A stretch of DNA of 36,996 bases from DATBVX01 sp035263105. GTDB taxonomy: Bacteria > Pseudomonadota > Gammaproteobacteria > Steroidobacterales > Steroidobacteraceae. Of the stretch, positions 16,543-24,321 are shown piece after piece (within the stretch, counting starts at the first letter, position 1; every line of letters starts with the position of its first letter). The notes under the pieces are model-generated. The model did not search any database, was not told the origin of the DNA, and saw only the letters and a program-made list of their open reading frames with translations. The translations under genes were made by a program, and so were the position numbers. The stretch spans positions 1 to 36,996 of the forward strand of contig DATFRO010000067.1 of the NCBI GenBank assembly GCA_035263105.1, given 5' to 3'.

Positions 16543-17082
16543 TCAGGTGAGCGCGCTGAACATTCTCAGTTCGTAGAACACCAGCACGACGTAGATGACG
16601 AGAGTCGCGTACAGCGCCTGCACCACCTTGATGCGACCGAAGAGCCGCATGCGCGACAGCGCTACCAGCAGCAGCACCCCGCCACCCGTGAGTGCCATCT
16701 TCACGGCCGTGAAGACCGCCACATTGTGGTAGAAGAGCGCCGCCATGAACGGATTCGCTTCCTCGGCGCCGCGCATGAGGAGATTCAGCGTCAGAAACGC
16801 GTCGGCGAACGACAGCAGCAGGATGCAGATGGCGATGGCGAGCAGATGCGATTCATGCCAGTCGACGATGGGCAGGTGATGATCCAGCGCCCGGCGCGTG
16901 GCGCGCCGGCGCGGCCGGAACCCGCCATAGATCATCGACCACAGAGTCACGTTGCGACGATCGGTCGCCCGACGGCGATCCTCGGGCACACCGGGGCTGG
17001 GCAGGCGTGTGCCCAGCAGTTGCTTTAAGACAAGTGCGGACGCCACTGAGCCCCCCTCAGCGCCCCGCTTCCTTCCTTTCAT
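16543..17082 (-). CDS. DUF5658 family membrane protein
   Basis: A protein of 179 residues if started at the ATG at 17082 (a longer open frame reaches 17145). A basic N-terminal part of about 75 residues is rich in Arg (EDRRRATDRRN). Three membrane helices follow at about 80-102, 122-142 and 150-172. The first contains ADAFLT followed by GAEEANPFMA, the pattern of the DUF5658 family. The family's function is unknown. It is transcribed toward sucA and lies divergent from ada. A GGAA lies about 7 bases before the chosen start, so the start is only moderately sure. Confidence 0.75.
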   Translation of the reverse strand: MKGRKRGAEGGSVASALVLKQLLGTRLPSPGVPEDRRRATDRRNVTLWSMIYGGFRPRRRATRRALDHHLPIVDWHESHLLAIAICILLLSFADAFLTLNLLMRGAEEANPFMAALFYHNVAVFTAVKMALTGGGVLLLVALSRMRLFGRIKVVQALYATLVIYVVLVFYELRMFSALT

Positions 17083-17280
17083 TGTTGTTCCGAGTCCTGG
17101 ATCCAGATTCGCTCTTGCGAAGACGATGCAAGCTTGGGACCACATGCGGGCCCGGCCCCCCGATCAAGGGCTTGGAAAACGCCCACCCCGATCGAGGCTC
17201 AGCCACTGTAAATTCCATCGACGAATGTCTGCGCACGATCCGGATGGAATCCACCCGGTGCCTCTCTTACCGTACGCGCC

Positions 17281-18420
17281 ATGAACACAGTTGCCGCACA
17301 CCCCAGGTCCCCGGACGCCAAGGCCGAAGCGCTGTGGCGCGCGTGCCTCGAGCGGGACACCTCGTTCGACGGCCAGTTCGTGTTCGCGGTACGCACCACC
17401 GGGATCTACTGCCGGCCCTCGTGCCCGGCGCGCAAGCCGCTGCGGAAGAACGTGCAGTTCTTCGCGGCGCCCGAGCTCGCGCGCCAGGCGGGGTTTCGCG
17501 CCTGCAAGCGCTGCCAGCCGGATCGCAGCCACCTGCGCAACCCGCTCGCCGAGCGCGTGCTGAGCATCTGTCACTACATTCGCAGCGCCCACGACGAGTC
17601 ACTGACGCTCACGCGTCTCGGCAAGCGCTTCTCCTTTTCGCCGGCGCACCTGCAACGCGTGTTCAAGCAGTACGTCGGCATCTCTCCCCTCGCCTACGCG
17701 GAGGCAGTGCGCATGGACCAGCTCAAGCTCGCTTTGCAGGACGGTGCGTCGGTGACCGACGCCATCTATGCCTCGGGATTCAGCTCCTCGAGCCGCGTCT
17801 ACGAGCGCGCGGCGCGCGCCATCGGCATGACGCCACGGCGTTACAAGGATCGTGGACGCGGCGAGCAGATTCGCTTTTCCATCGTCCCGAGTGCCCTCGG
17901 ACGCGTGCTGGTCGCCGCCACCGCGAAGGGCATCTGCGCTGTGCAGCTCGGCGATGACGACGAGGCCCTGGAAGCAGTGCTGCGCAAGGAGTTCAGCGGC
18001 GCGACCATCGAGCGCAGCGATCGCGAGCATGCGGATTGGGTGCGCGGCGTCGTGGCGCTCGCCGAAGGACGCGCCCCGCACCTCAGCCTGCCGCTGGACA
18101 TTCGCGGCACAGCCTTCCAGCAACAGGTGTGGCGCGCGCTGCGCAAGATTCCGGCGGGCCGCACGCGCAGCTACGCCGAGGTCGCACGCAGCATCGGACG
18201 CCCGCAAGCGACGCGCGCGGTCGCGCAGGCGTGCGGCGCCAATCCGACGGCGCTGGTCGTGCCCTGTCATCGCGTCGTGCAGAGCGATGGCGGCCTCGGC
18301 GGCTATCACTGGGGCATCGAGCGCAAGCGGCGCGTGCTGGAAGCCGAGCGCAAGGCACAGGAACGCGCGATCGTCGAACGCGACGCGAACGCGGCAGGAG
18401 TGTCAGCGCATTCCGACTGA
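17281..18420 (+). CDS. ada: Ada, adaptive-response regulator and O6-methylguanine-DNA methyltransferase
   Basis: This bifunctional protein (379 residues) repairs alkylated DNA and activates the adaptive response. The N-terminal Ada domain has the zinc/methyl-acceptor cysteines C44, C48, C75 and C78 (GIYCRPSC, CKRC). An AraC-type helix-turn-helix region follows at about 90-187. The methyltransferase domain (about 198-360) has the acceptor C329 in PCHRV. All four key cysteines and the PCHR motif are intact, so both functions should work. No clear Ada box was found upstream; alkB or alkA is not adjacent. The 198-base upstream region is shared with the divergent DUF5658 gene. Confidence 0.95.
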   Translation: MNTVAAHPRSPDAKAEALWRACLERDTSFDGQFVFAVRTTGIYCRPSCPARKPLRKNVQFFAAPELARQAGFRACKRCQPDRSHLRNPLAERVLSICHYIRSAHDESLTLTRLGKRFSFSPAHLQRVFKQYVGISPLAYAEAVRMDQLKLALQDGASVTDAIYASGFSSSSRVYERAARAIGMTPRRYKDRGRGEQIRFSIVPSALGRVLVAATAKGICAVQLGDDDEALEAVLRKEFSGATIERSDREHADWVRGVVALAEGRAPHLSLPLDIRGTAFQQQVWRALRKIPAGRTRSYAEVARSIGRPQATRAVAQACGANPTALVVPCHRVVQSDGGLGGYHWGIERKRRVLEAERKAQERAIVERDANAAGVSAHSD

Positions 18421-18426
18421 GACGCG

Positions 18427-19320
18427 CTAGGCGCGCACGCCGCTCGCTTCCAGGATGGCGGGAATGTGGTCTTCCCAACCGAGTCCCATGACGTGAACGC
18501 CCGCGCACAGCGGACGCACGTCGCGAATGACACGCGCGGCAATGTCGACGCCGTTGTCGACTTCCGTGCCGGAGTCCGCCGCGCGGTGCATCTGCTCGAT
18601 CAAGCCATCCGGGACGCGGACGCCCGGCACCTTGTCGTTGAGCCAGTGCGCCATCTTCGCCGACTTGAGCGGGATGATGCCGGCGAGGATCGCCACACCG
18701 TCCGGCTTGAGCGCATCGAGGAAGCGCTCGAGCGTTGAGCGTTCGTAGAGCGCCTGCGTCTGCAGGAACTTCGCACCGGCATCGATCTTGCGGCGCGTGT
18801 TCTCGACCTCGCGCGCAAACTCCGTCGCGCCGGGATTCGTGACGGCGCCGAGGAATAGCCGGGGCGCGCCCTTGAGCGCATTGCCGGACATGTCGTGCCC
18901 ACCCGCGAGCGCGCGCGCCATGTTCAACATTTCGGTGGCATTTAGATCGAAGACCGGTTTCGCGTCCGGATGATCGCCACCGCTCGGCGAGTCGCCGCTC
19001 ATGAACACCACGTTTTCGATGCCGAGCGTCGCGGCGCCGAGCAGATCCGCCTGGATCGCGATGCGGTTCCGGTCGCGCGCCGTCACCTGCAGGATCGGCT
19101 CGATGTCCTGGTCGATGAGCCGGTGCGCGACCGCCTTGGGTTCGATCGCCATGCGAGCGCGAGGCGACTCGGTGAGGTTCAGGGCGTCGACCCAGGGCTT
19201 GAGCATCTCGGCCTTGACGAGCAGTTCCGTGAGGTCGATGCCCTTGGGAGGCGTCAGCTCGCTCGTCACCACGAAGGCGCGGGAGCGGATTTTCTGTTCC
19301 AGTCTGCTCATCGGCGGCAT
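18427..19320 (-). CDS. Methylenetetrahydrofolate reductase family protein
   Basis: This 297-residue MTHFR-family flavoprotein is expected to reduce 5,10-methylene- to 5-methyl-tetrahydrofolate for methionine synthesis. The N-terminal strand carries the conserved Glu (TSELTPPKG, E21), matching the catalytic Glu28 of E. coli MetF. The GDSP motif about 120 residues in supplies the conserved flavin/folate-contacting Asp. Overall it resembles the divergent MTHFR branch that uses ELTPPKG rather than FEFFPPK, so metF is not assigned. Two in-frame ATGs, 19320 and 19311, are possible, neither with a good ribosome-binding site. It is divergent from the GST gene and convergent with ada, 6 bases apart. 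Confidence 0.85.
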   Translation of the reverse strand: MPPMSRLEQKIRSRAFVVTSELTPPKGIDLTELLVKAEMLKPWVDALNLTESPRARMAIEPKAVAHRLIDQDIEPILQVTARDRNRIAIQADLLGAATLGIENVVFMSGDSPSGGDHPDAKPVFDLNATEMLNMARALAGGHDMSGNALKGAPRLFLGAVTNPGATEFAREVENTRRKIDAGAKFLQTQALYERSTLERFLDALKPDGVAILAGIIPLKSAKMAHWLNDKVPGVRVPDGLIEQMHRAADSGTEVDNGVDIAARVIRDVRPLCAGVHVMGLGWEDHIPAILEASGVRA

Positions 19321-19427
19321 TCTACTTGAGGCGGCGCGCCCCCGTTTCGCGGGCGGGTTGGAACGCGGCATGAGTGCGGTATGCTGAGGATGCTCACACG
19401 CCACGGACCATCCGCAGGGGAAGACAC

Positions 19428-20126
19428 TTGATCGACGCGTACATCTGGCCGACCGGCAACGGCAAGAAGATCACGATCATGCTGGAGGAATGCGGTCTCG
19501 AATATCGTGCAATCCCGGTGAACATCAACAAGGGCGACCAGTTCAAGCCCGAGTTCGAGGCGTTGAGCCCCAACAACAAGATGCCCGCCATCGTCGATCA
19601 CGACGGCCCGGGCGGACCGGTCCGCCTGTTCGAGTCCGGCGCGATCCTGCAGTACCTCGGCGAGAAGACGGGCAAGCTCCTGCCGGCCGACACGCACGGC
19701 AAGTACCAGGTGCTGCAGTGGGTCTACTGGCAGATCGGCGGTCTCGGGCCGATGGCCGGCCAGGCGCATCACTTCCTGCGCTACGCGCCGGAGAAGATCG
19801 AGTACCCGATGCGCCGCTTTCGCGAAGAGGTGGCGCGACTCTACACGGTGATGGACAAGCAGCTCGCGAAGCACGACTACCTCGCGGGCGAGTACTCGAT
19901 CGCCGACATCGCGTGCTGGCCGTGGGTGTTCCGCTACGACTGGCAGGGCCAGGACCTCAACGATTTCCCGCACGTGAAGCGCTGGTTCGAGACGGTCGGC
20001 GCCCGACCAGCCGTGAAGAAGGGCGCCAGCATCGGCCAGGAGTGGATCAACTCGGCGCAGCAGATGACCGATGAAGATCGCAAGCGACTCTTCAACCTGC
20101 GCGACGAGGACCTGAAGAAGAAATAG
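19428..20126 (+). CDS. YfcG-like (Nu-class) glutathione transferase / disulfide reductase
   Basis: This 232-residue GST-fold protein is closely similar in pattern to E. coli YfcG, which reduces disulfides using glutathione and has no catalytic Cys. The N-terminus MIDAYIWPTGNGKKI keeps Thr9 and Asn11, the glutathione-contacting residues in YfcG. The cis-Pro segment (NNKMPAIVD), the FESGAIL motif and the C-terminal SIADIACWPW signature follow. The TTG at 19428 is chosen because it gives this N-terminus and has AGGGGA six bases upstream; a longer frame from 19374 adds an unlikely extension. A thiol/disulfide stress role is inferred from family. Confidence 0.9.
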   Translation: MIDAYIWPTGNGKKITIMLEECGLEYRAIPVNINKGDQFKPEFEALSPNNKMPAIVDHDGPGGPVRLFESGAILQYLGEKTGKLLPADTHGKYQVLQWVYWQIGGLGPMAGQAHHFLRYAPEKIEYPMRRFREEVARLYTVMDKQLAKHDYLAGEYSIADIACWPWVFRYDWQGQDLNDFPHVKRWFETVGARPAVKKGASIGQEWINSAQQMTDEDRKRLFNLRDEDLKKK

Positions 20127-20142
20127 AACCCCAGGAGCGCCG

Positions 20143-20205
20143 GTGAGCGGCCACGGTCTGGAACCCTTTCCCATCACGGCCGCGTACCTCGAGCAGCGCG
20201 GCTGA
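20143..20205 (+). CDS. Possible 20-residue small ORF or leader peptide
   Basis: In the 87-base gap between the GST gene and the ceramidase-like gene, an AGGAG lies five bases before a GTG that opens a 20-codon frame ending in TGA. The product reads MSGHGLEPFPITAAYLEQRG. Spacing to the next ATG (20214) is short enough for translational coupling. It may be a real leader peptide or a gene remnant; no homology is claimed. Confidence 0.25.
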   Translation: MSGHGLEPFPITAAYLEQRG

Positions 20206-20213
20206 CCTGGAGC

Positions 20214-20999
20214 ATGACGCCTCGCTCTCGCGTCCGGCTGATCGTGGCCTTCAGCGTGCTGTGCGTATTGGGTGCGGTGCTCTTGCCCGCGACACCTCAG
20301 CCCCTCGCGTATCACGACTTTGCCGACCGGCGGGCGTGCTTCGGGATTCCGAATTTTTTCGACGTGGCTTCGAATGCCCTGTTCCTGCTGGGCGGAGTGC
20401 TCGGTCTCTACGCGGTGTATCGAGCGCGCTTCGTCTCAGCGCAAGAACGGTGGCCCTACGCGATCTTCTTCGTCGGCGTCACGCTTACTGCGATCGGCTC
20501 GACCTACTACCATCTGGCTCCGGACAACCAGCGCCTGTTCTGGGATCGCCTGCCGATGGCCGTCGCGTTCATGGCGCTCATCTGCGCCCAGGTGACCGAT
20601 CGGGTGAGCGTGCGGGCGGGATTGAGGCTGCTCGCGCCCCTGGTGTTGGTGGGTGTCGCTTCGGTGTTCTATTGGCGAATGACCGAGCGGGCGGGCGCAG
20701 GCAACGTCATCCCTTACGCCGTGCTGCAGGCCTGGTCGGTGCTGGTGCTGGTTTTCATCGCCGCGCTGTATCGGTCGCGCTATTCACACGCCACGGCGAT
20801 CTACTGGGTCTTCGTCGTCTACCTCGCGGCCAAGATCTTTGAGAGCTTCGACCGGGGTATCTATGAGCTCACCGGGTTCATCAGCGGCCACACGCTCAAG
20901 CACCTGGCGGCGGGTGTCGGCGGCCTGATCGTCGCCCGGATGATCTGGCAGCGCGTCCCGGCAGCCGGGACCAACCGCGCGCCGCTGCCCATCGCCTAG
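20214..20999 (+). CDS. CREST-superfamily (alkaline ceramidase-like) membrane hydrolase
   Basis: A 261-residue protein with about seven membrane helices. The set that defines the CREST superfamily of metal-dependent membrane hydrolases is present: S96 and H100 (GSTYYH), D111 (FWDRLP), and H226/H230 (SGHTLKH). An N-terminal YHDFADRRACFGIPNF segment resembles bacterial proteins annotated as alkaline phytoceramidases. All five predicted metal or catalytic residues are intact, so an active lipid amidase or related hydrolase is plausible; the substrate is unknown. A TGGAG site lies about 3 bases before the ATG. Convergent with the small protein at 21016. Confidence 0.8.
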   Translation: MTPRSRVRLIVAFSVLCVLGAVLLPATPQPLAYHDFADRRACFGIPNFFDVASNALFLLGGVLGLYAVYRARFVSAQERWPYAIFFVGVTLTAIGSTYYHLAPDNQRLFWDRLPMAVAFMALICAQVTDRVSVRAGLRLLAPLVLVGVASVFYWRMTERAGAGNVIPYAVLQAWSVLVLVFIAALYRSRYSHATAIYWVFVVYLAAKIFESFDRGIYELTGFISGHTLKHLAAGVGGLIVARMIWQRVPAAGTNRAPLPIA

Positions 21000-21015
21000 C
21001 GACGGGCTCAGCCGT

Positions 21016-21195
21016 TCAGATCCGCGGCTCGATCTGCCAGCCGCTCGACGGCCGCCACTGGCCGAGCTCGCGCAGGCGCTTGATGCGCTTGGCCTCGAGC
21101 GCTTCGGTCTCCTCCCGGGAAACTGTCTTGGCCGAGGGCGGCAGGTACAGGATGTCCGTCTGCAGGAATCGGGAAGTCAGGGTTCGCCAGCTCAC
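21016..21195 (-). CDS. Small hypothetical protein, 59 residues
   Basis: The product is not recognised. The start is a GTG at 21195 chosen because AGGAG (21206-21202) lies six bases upstream. Starting there gives 59 residues beginning MSWRTLTSRF. The C-terminal half is charged and helical (REETEALEAKRIKRLRELG) and ends in WQIEPRI. Third-codon positions are strongly G/C as in neighbouring genes, unlike the overlapping alternative frame. It is soluble by appearance. It lies convergent to the ceramidase-like gene, 16 bases away. Confidence 0.55.
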   Translation of the reverse strand: MSWRTLTSRFLQTDILYLPPSAKTVSREETEALEAKRIKRLRELGQWRPSSGWQIEPRI

Positions 21196-21519
21196 TTTGC
21201 ACTCCTTTGAGTTGTGCGAGGAGGGATTCACGATCCGAATCCCTTCGCACTTCAACTCTGTCGCGAACGAGCATGCCTTCGCACGGCCGAGCGATAAATC
21301 GGGCCGCGTGCAATTGTCTGGTGACCTGGGATCACGAATCCGGGCGCTGACCGGCCAGCCGATTGTTCAGCAGGGACGCCGGGATTTCGGTTTTTCGCAG
21401 TGGCCGATCCGGACGTAGCGTTGCTACATTAGCCTTCAGGTGACGACTCGCGTGCCGTAAGAGCTGGCGGGCGTCTGAGGGGCTGGACGAAGCGCACGCT
21501 AGGGGGGGGCCCGGCCGAC
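21196..21519. other. Non-coding gap upstream of the Yip1-family gene
   Basis: No gene could be supported in these 324 bases. They hold the ribosome-binding site of the minus-strand small protein (21202-21206), a TGCTACATT extended -10-like element on the plus strand (21422-21430) without a good -35, and a run of eight G (21502-21509) ten bases before the next start. No FNR/ANR box (TTGAT-N4-ATCAA) was found that could serve the downstream cbb3 operon. Confidence 0.5.
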
Positions 21520-22131
21520 ATGCCTGCGCGATTCTCGATCCTGGACATCGGCAAGATCCTGTTCTCGCCCACGGCGGTCTTCCGGGCGGTCGCCCAGGAG
21601 TCGCCCACTGCTCCGCGCGTCTTCTTCCGATTTGCGCTCTGGCTGGGGCTGCTGCCGCCCCTCTTCGCCTACATTGGCACGCGCCAATTCGGCTGGCGCC
21701 TCGGGGTCGAGCCGGTCTTCCTGGCGCCCCGCAGCGTCCTCGCGATCTGCGTCATCTATTACGCGGTCTTGCTGTTTGGATTCGTGACGGCAGGAATCGT
21801 CGCGCGGTGGATGGCTTCGACGTATGACGCGAATCAGTCGCTCGGGCGTTGCTTCGCCCTGCTGGCGATCGTGGGTGCGCCGTTGGCGGTCGGCAGCATC
21901 ATTCATCTCTACCCGAACGCCTTCATCAATGTGCTGGTGCTGGTGCCGGCACTCATCTGGTCGATGTTCCTCCTCTACAAGGGCCTGCCCGTGGTCCTCG
22001 AGACCGGACCCAATCGCGGCATGCTGATGGCTTCCGCGCTCATCGCCTACCTGATGGTCGCGCTCGTGAGCCTGTTCGGCATCACGGTGGCGCTGTGGGG
22101 CAGCGGCCTCGGACCCCGAATCGGAGCCTGA
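21520..22131 (+). CDS. Yip1-family membrane protein
   Basis: A 203-residue membrane protein with about five helices, starting with a cytoplasmic segment (FSILDIGKILFSPTAVFRAV) typical of bacterial Yip1-domain proteins, where an SPTAVF-like motif precedes the first helix. Function in bacteria is not established; links to membrane organisation or transport are only suggested by the eukaryotic family. Its stop is two bases before the ccoN start, so it is very likely co-transcribed with the oxidase genes. The start ATG lacks a normal Shine-Dalgarno; the G8 run upstream may substitute. Confidence 0.75.
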   Translation: MPARFSILDIGKILFSPTAVFRAVAQESPTAPRVFFRFALWLGLLPPLFAYIGTRQFGWRLGVEPVFLAPRSVLAICVIYYAVLLFGFVTAGIVARWMASTYDANQSLGRCFALLAIVGAPLAVGSIIHLYPNAFINVLVLVPALIWSMFLLYKGLPVVLETGPNRGMLMASALIAYLMVALVSLFGITVALWGSGLGPRIGA

Positions 22132-22133
22132 CG

Positions 22134-23561
22134 ATGAATCCGATCACCCCGGCGATGCATTACGAGGACCGCGTCGTTACGGCATTCACCTTCGCATCGA
22201 TCGGCTGGGCACTGCTGGGCATGGCGGCCGGCGTGTATGTGGCGGCCGAACTCGTGTGGCCGAAGATCGACCTCGGCGCGGCAGCACTTTCGTTTGGACG
22301 GCTGCGCACGCTCCACACGACGCTCGTGCTGTTCGGCTTCGGCATCTCGGCGCTGATCGGAACGGCGTTCTACACGGTGCAGCGGACGTCTCACGTGCGC
22401 CTGTTCGCCCCGAAGCTGGCGTGGGCGATCTTCTGGGCGTGGCAGGCCACCATCCTGCTGGGTGGCATCTCGATCCTCGCGGGCTGGAACGCAGGCAAGG
22501 AATACGCCGAGCTTGAATGGCCGTTCGACATCGCGATCGCCGTCGCGTGGGTGTCGTTCGGCGTGGTGTTCTTCGGCACGATCGCGCGCCGGCGCGTCGA
22601 GGCGATCTACATCTCGAACTGGTTCTACGGCGCGCTGATCATCGTCGTGGCCATGCTCCACATCGTGAACAGCCTCGAGCTGCCCGTGACGCTCGGCAAG
22701 TCCTATTCGCTCTTCGCGGGCGCGCAGGATGCGGTCGTGCAGTGGTGGTACGGCCACAATGCGGTCGGGTTCCTGCTGACCGGCGGCTTCCTCGGCATGC
22801 TCTATTACTTCCTGCCGAAGCAGGCCGAGCAGCCAATCTGGAGCTACCGGCTGTCGATCGTCGCGTTCTGGGCCTTCGTCTACACCTACATCTGGGCCGG
22901 GCCACACCATCTGCACTACCACGCGATCCCGGGGTGGGTGCAATCGCTCGGCATGGCGATGAGCCTGATCCTGCTGGCCCCATCATGGGCGACGATGGTG
23001 AACGGCATCATGACGGTGAGCGGCGCGGCGCAAAAGCTCAAGACCGACCCCGCGCTCAAGTTCATCGTGCTGGCGCTCGCGTTCTACGGGCTGGCGACAT
23101 TTGAAGGCCCGATGCTCGCGATCCGCAGCGTCAACGTCTTCAGCCACTTCACCGAGTGGACCATCGGACACGTGCACTCCGGTGCGCTGGGCTGGAATGC
23201 GCTGATCACGTTCGGCACGTTCTACTACCTGGTACCGCGCCTCGCCGGTGCGCCGCTCTACAGCGCGCAGCTCGCCAACCGCCATTTCTGGCTGGCGCTC
23301 GCCGGCGTGTTGCTCTACGTGCTCTCGATGTGGGGCGCCGGCATCTCGCAGGGCGTGCTGTGGCTGTCGCTCGACAACCTCGGCGAGGTGCGTTTCAGCT
23401 TCAACGACGTGATGGCGGCGATGCATCCCTACTACCTGCTGCGCTTCTTCGCCGGCCTGATCTTCCTCTACGGCGCGATCCTGATGTTCTGGAACCTCAC
23501 GCAGACCTTCGCCAAGCGCCGCACCGTCACCGCCACGGTGCCCGCGGGAGTCACCGCATGA
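22134..23561 (+). CDS. ccoN: CcoN, cbb3-type cytochrome c oxidase subunit I
   Basis: CcoN holds the heme b/heme b3-CuB centre that reduces O2 and pumps protons. The protein has 475 residues with about twelve membrane helices. Heme b ligands are H61 and H348 (HVHSG); H346 fits the b3 axial ligand. CuB ligands are H208, H258 and H259, and Y252 is the cross-linked tyrosine. The H208-Y252 spacing of 44 matches H207-Y251 of the P. stutzeri enzyme. The ATG lies two bases after the Yip1 gene, and the stop overlaps ccoO as ATGA. It is a high-affinity oxidase for low oxygen. Confidence 0.96.
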   Translation: MNPITPAMHYEDRVVTAFTFASIGWALLGMAAGVYVAAELVWPKIDLGAAALSFGRLRTLHTTLVLFGFGISALIGTAFYTVQRTSHVRLFAPKLAWAIFWAWQATILLGGISILAGWNAGKEYAELEWPFDIAIAVAWVSFGVVFFGTIARRRVEAIYISNWFYGALIIVVAMLHIVNSLELPVTLGKSYSLFAGAQDAVVQWWYGHNAVGFLLTGGFLGMLYYFLPKQAEQPIWSYRLSIVAFWAFVYTYIWAGPHHLHYHAIPGWVQSLGMAMSLILLAPSWATMVNGIMTVSGAAQKLKTDPALKFIVLALAFYGLATFEGPMLAIRSVNVFSHFTEWTIGHVHSGALGWNALITFGTFYYLVPRLAGAPLYSAQLANRHFWLALAGVLLYVLSMWGAGISQGVLWLSLDNLGEVRFSFNDVMAAMHPYYLLRFFAGLIFLYGAILMFWNLTQTFAKRRTVTATVPAGVTA

Positions 23562-24181
23562 GGTGGCTGGAACTCCATCGACGCCTCGAACGCAACACGG
23601 GACTGCTGATCTTTGGCATTCTCGTCGTGTCCTCGATCGGCGGCATGGTGCAGCTCCTGCCCATCGCCACCCAGCACGCGCACGCGGCGCCAGGCCTCAA
23701 GCCGTATTCGGCGCTCGAGCTCGAGGGGCGAGACATCTATATCCGCGAATCTTGCAGCACTTGTCATACGCAGCAGATCCGCCCGCTGCTCGCCGAAGTG
23801 AAGCGCTACGGACCGTACTCGCGCGCGGAAGAGTTTGCGTACGACCGGCCATTTCTCTGGGGCTCCAAGCGCACCGGTCCGGACCTGGCGCGCATCGGCG
23901 GCAAGTACAGCGACACCTGGCAGAAGCTGCACCTCATCGATCCGCGCTCGGTCGAGCCGCGCTCGATCATGCCGGCCTACGCCAGGCTTGCGGATGAACC
24001 CGCGGACAGCAGCGGCAGCATCCAGGCGCGCATGCGCGCGCTTGCAACGCTCGGTCATCCCTACTCCGCCAAGGAAATCGACGAGGCGCCGGCGGCACTC
24101 GCGGGCCGCACCGAGCTCGACGCACTGATCGCCTATCTGCAATCCCTGGGACGCGCCAGCGCCGGAGCAGCAATGCCATGA
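23558..24181 (+). CDS. ccoO: CcoO, cbb3 oxidase mono-heme cytochrome c subunit
   Basis: A 207-residue subunit that relays electrons from CcoP to CcoN. An N-terminal membrane helix at about 15-35 is followed by a periplasmic cytochrome c domain with CSTCH (C66, C69, H70) and a methionine ligand candidate in RSIMPAY. The length is normal for the family. Start and stop both overlap the neighbours in ATGA arrangements with ccoN and ccoQ. The frame is open far upstream inside ccoN, but the ATG at 23558 gives the proper N-terminus. Confidence 0.95.
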   Translation: MRWLELHRRLERNTGLLIFGILVVSSIGGMVQLLPIATQHAHAAPGLKPYSALELEGRDIYIRESCSTCHTQQIRPLLAEVKRYGPYSRAEEFAYDRPFLWGSKRTGPDLARIGGKYSDTWQKLHLIDPRSVEPRSIMPAYARLADEPADSSGSIQARMRALATLGHPYSAKEIDEAPAALAGRTELDALIAYLQSLGRASAGAAMP

Positions 24182-24321
24182 CCTGGGTCATCTTCATCGG
24201 CGACATGATCGTTTCGCTCTTCATGATCGTCGTGGTGGTCTGGGTCTCACTGCGCTCGAACCGTCGACACATGGACGCGGCTGCGCGTATTCCGCTCGAG
24301 GACGAGGCGCCGCATGGCTGA
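24178..24321 (+). CDS. ccoQ: CcoQ, small cbb3 oxidase subunit
   Basis: A 47-residue protein with one membrane helix (about 4-25, rich in Val/Ile/Phe) and a charged C-terminal tail ending in DEAPHG. CcoQ/FixQ subunits stabilise the cbb3 complex. Identity rests on its exact position between ccoO and ccoP, size and single helix. It overlaps ccoO by four bases and ccoP by eight. Confidence 0.9.
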   Translation: MTWVIFIGDMIVSLFMIVVVVWVSLRSNRRHMDAAARIPLEDEAPHG

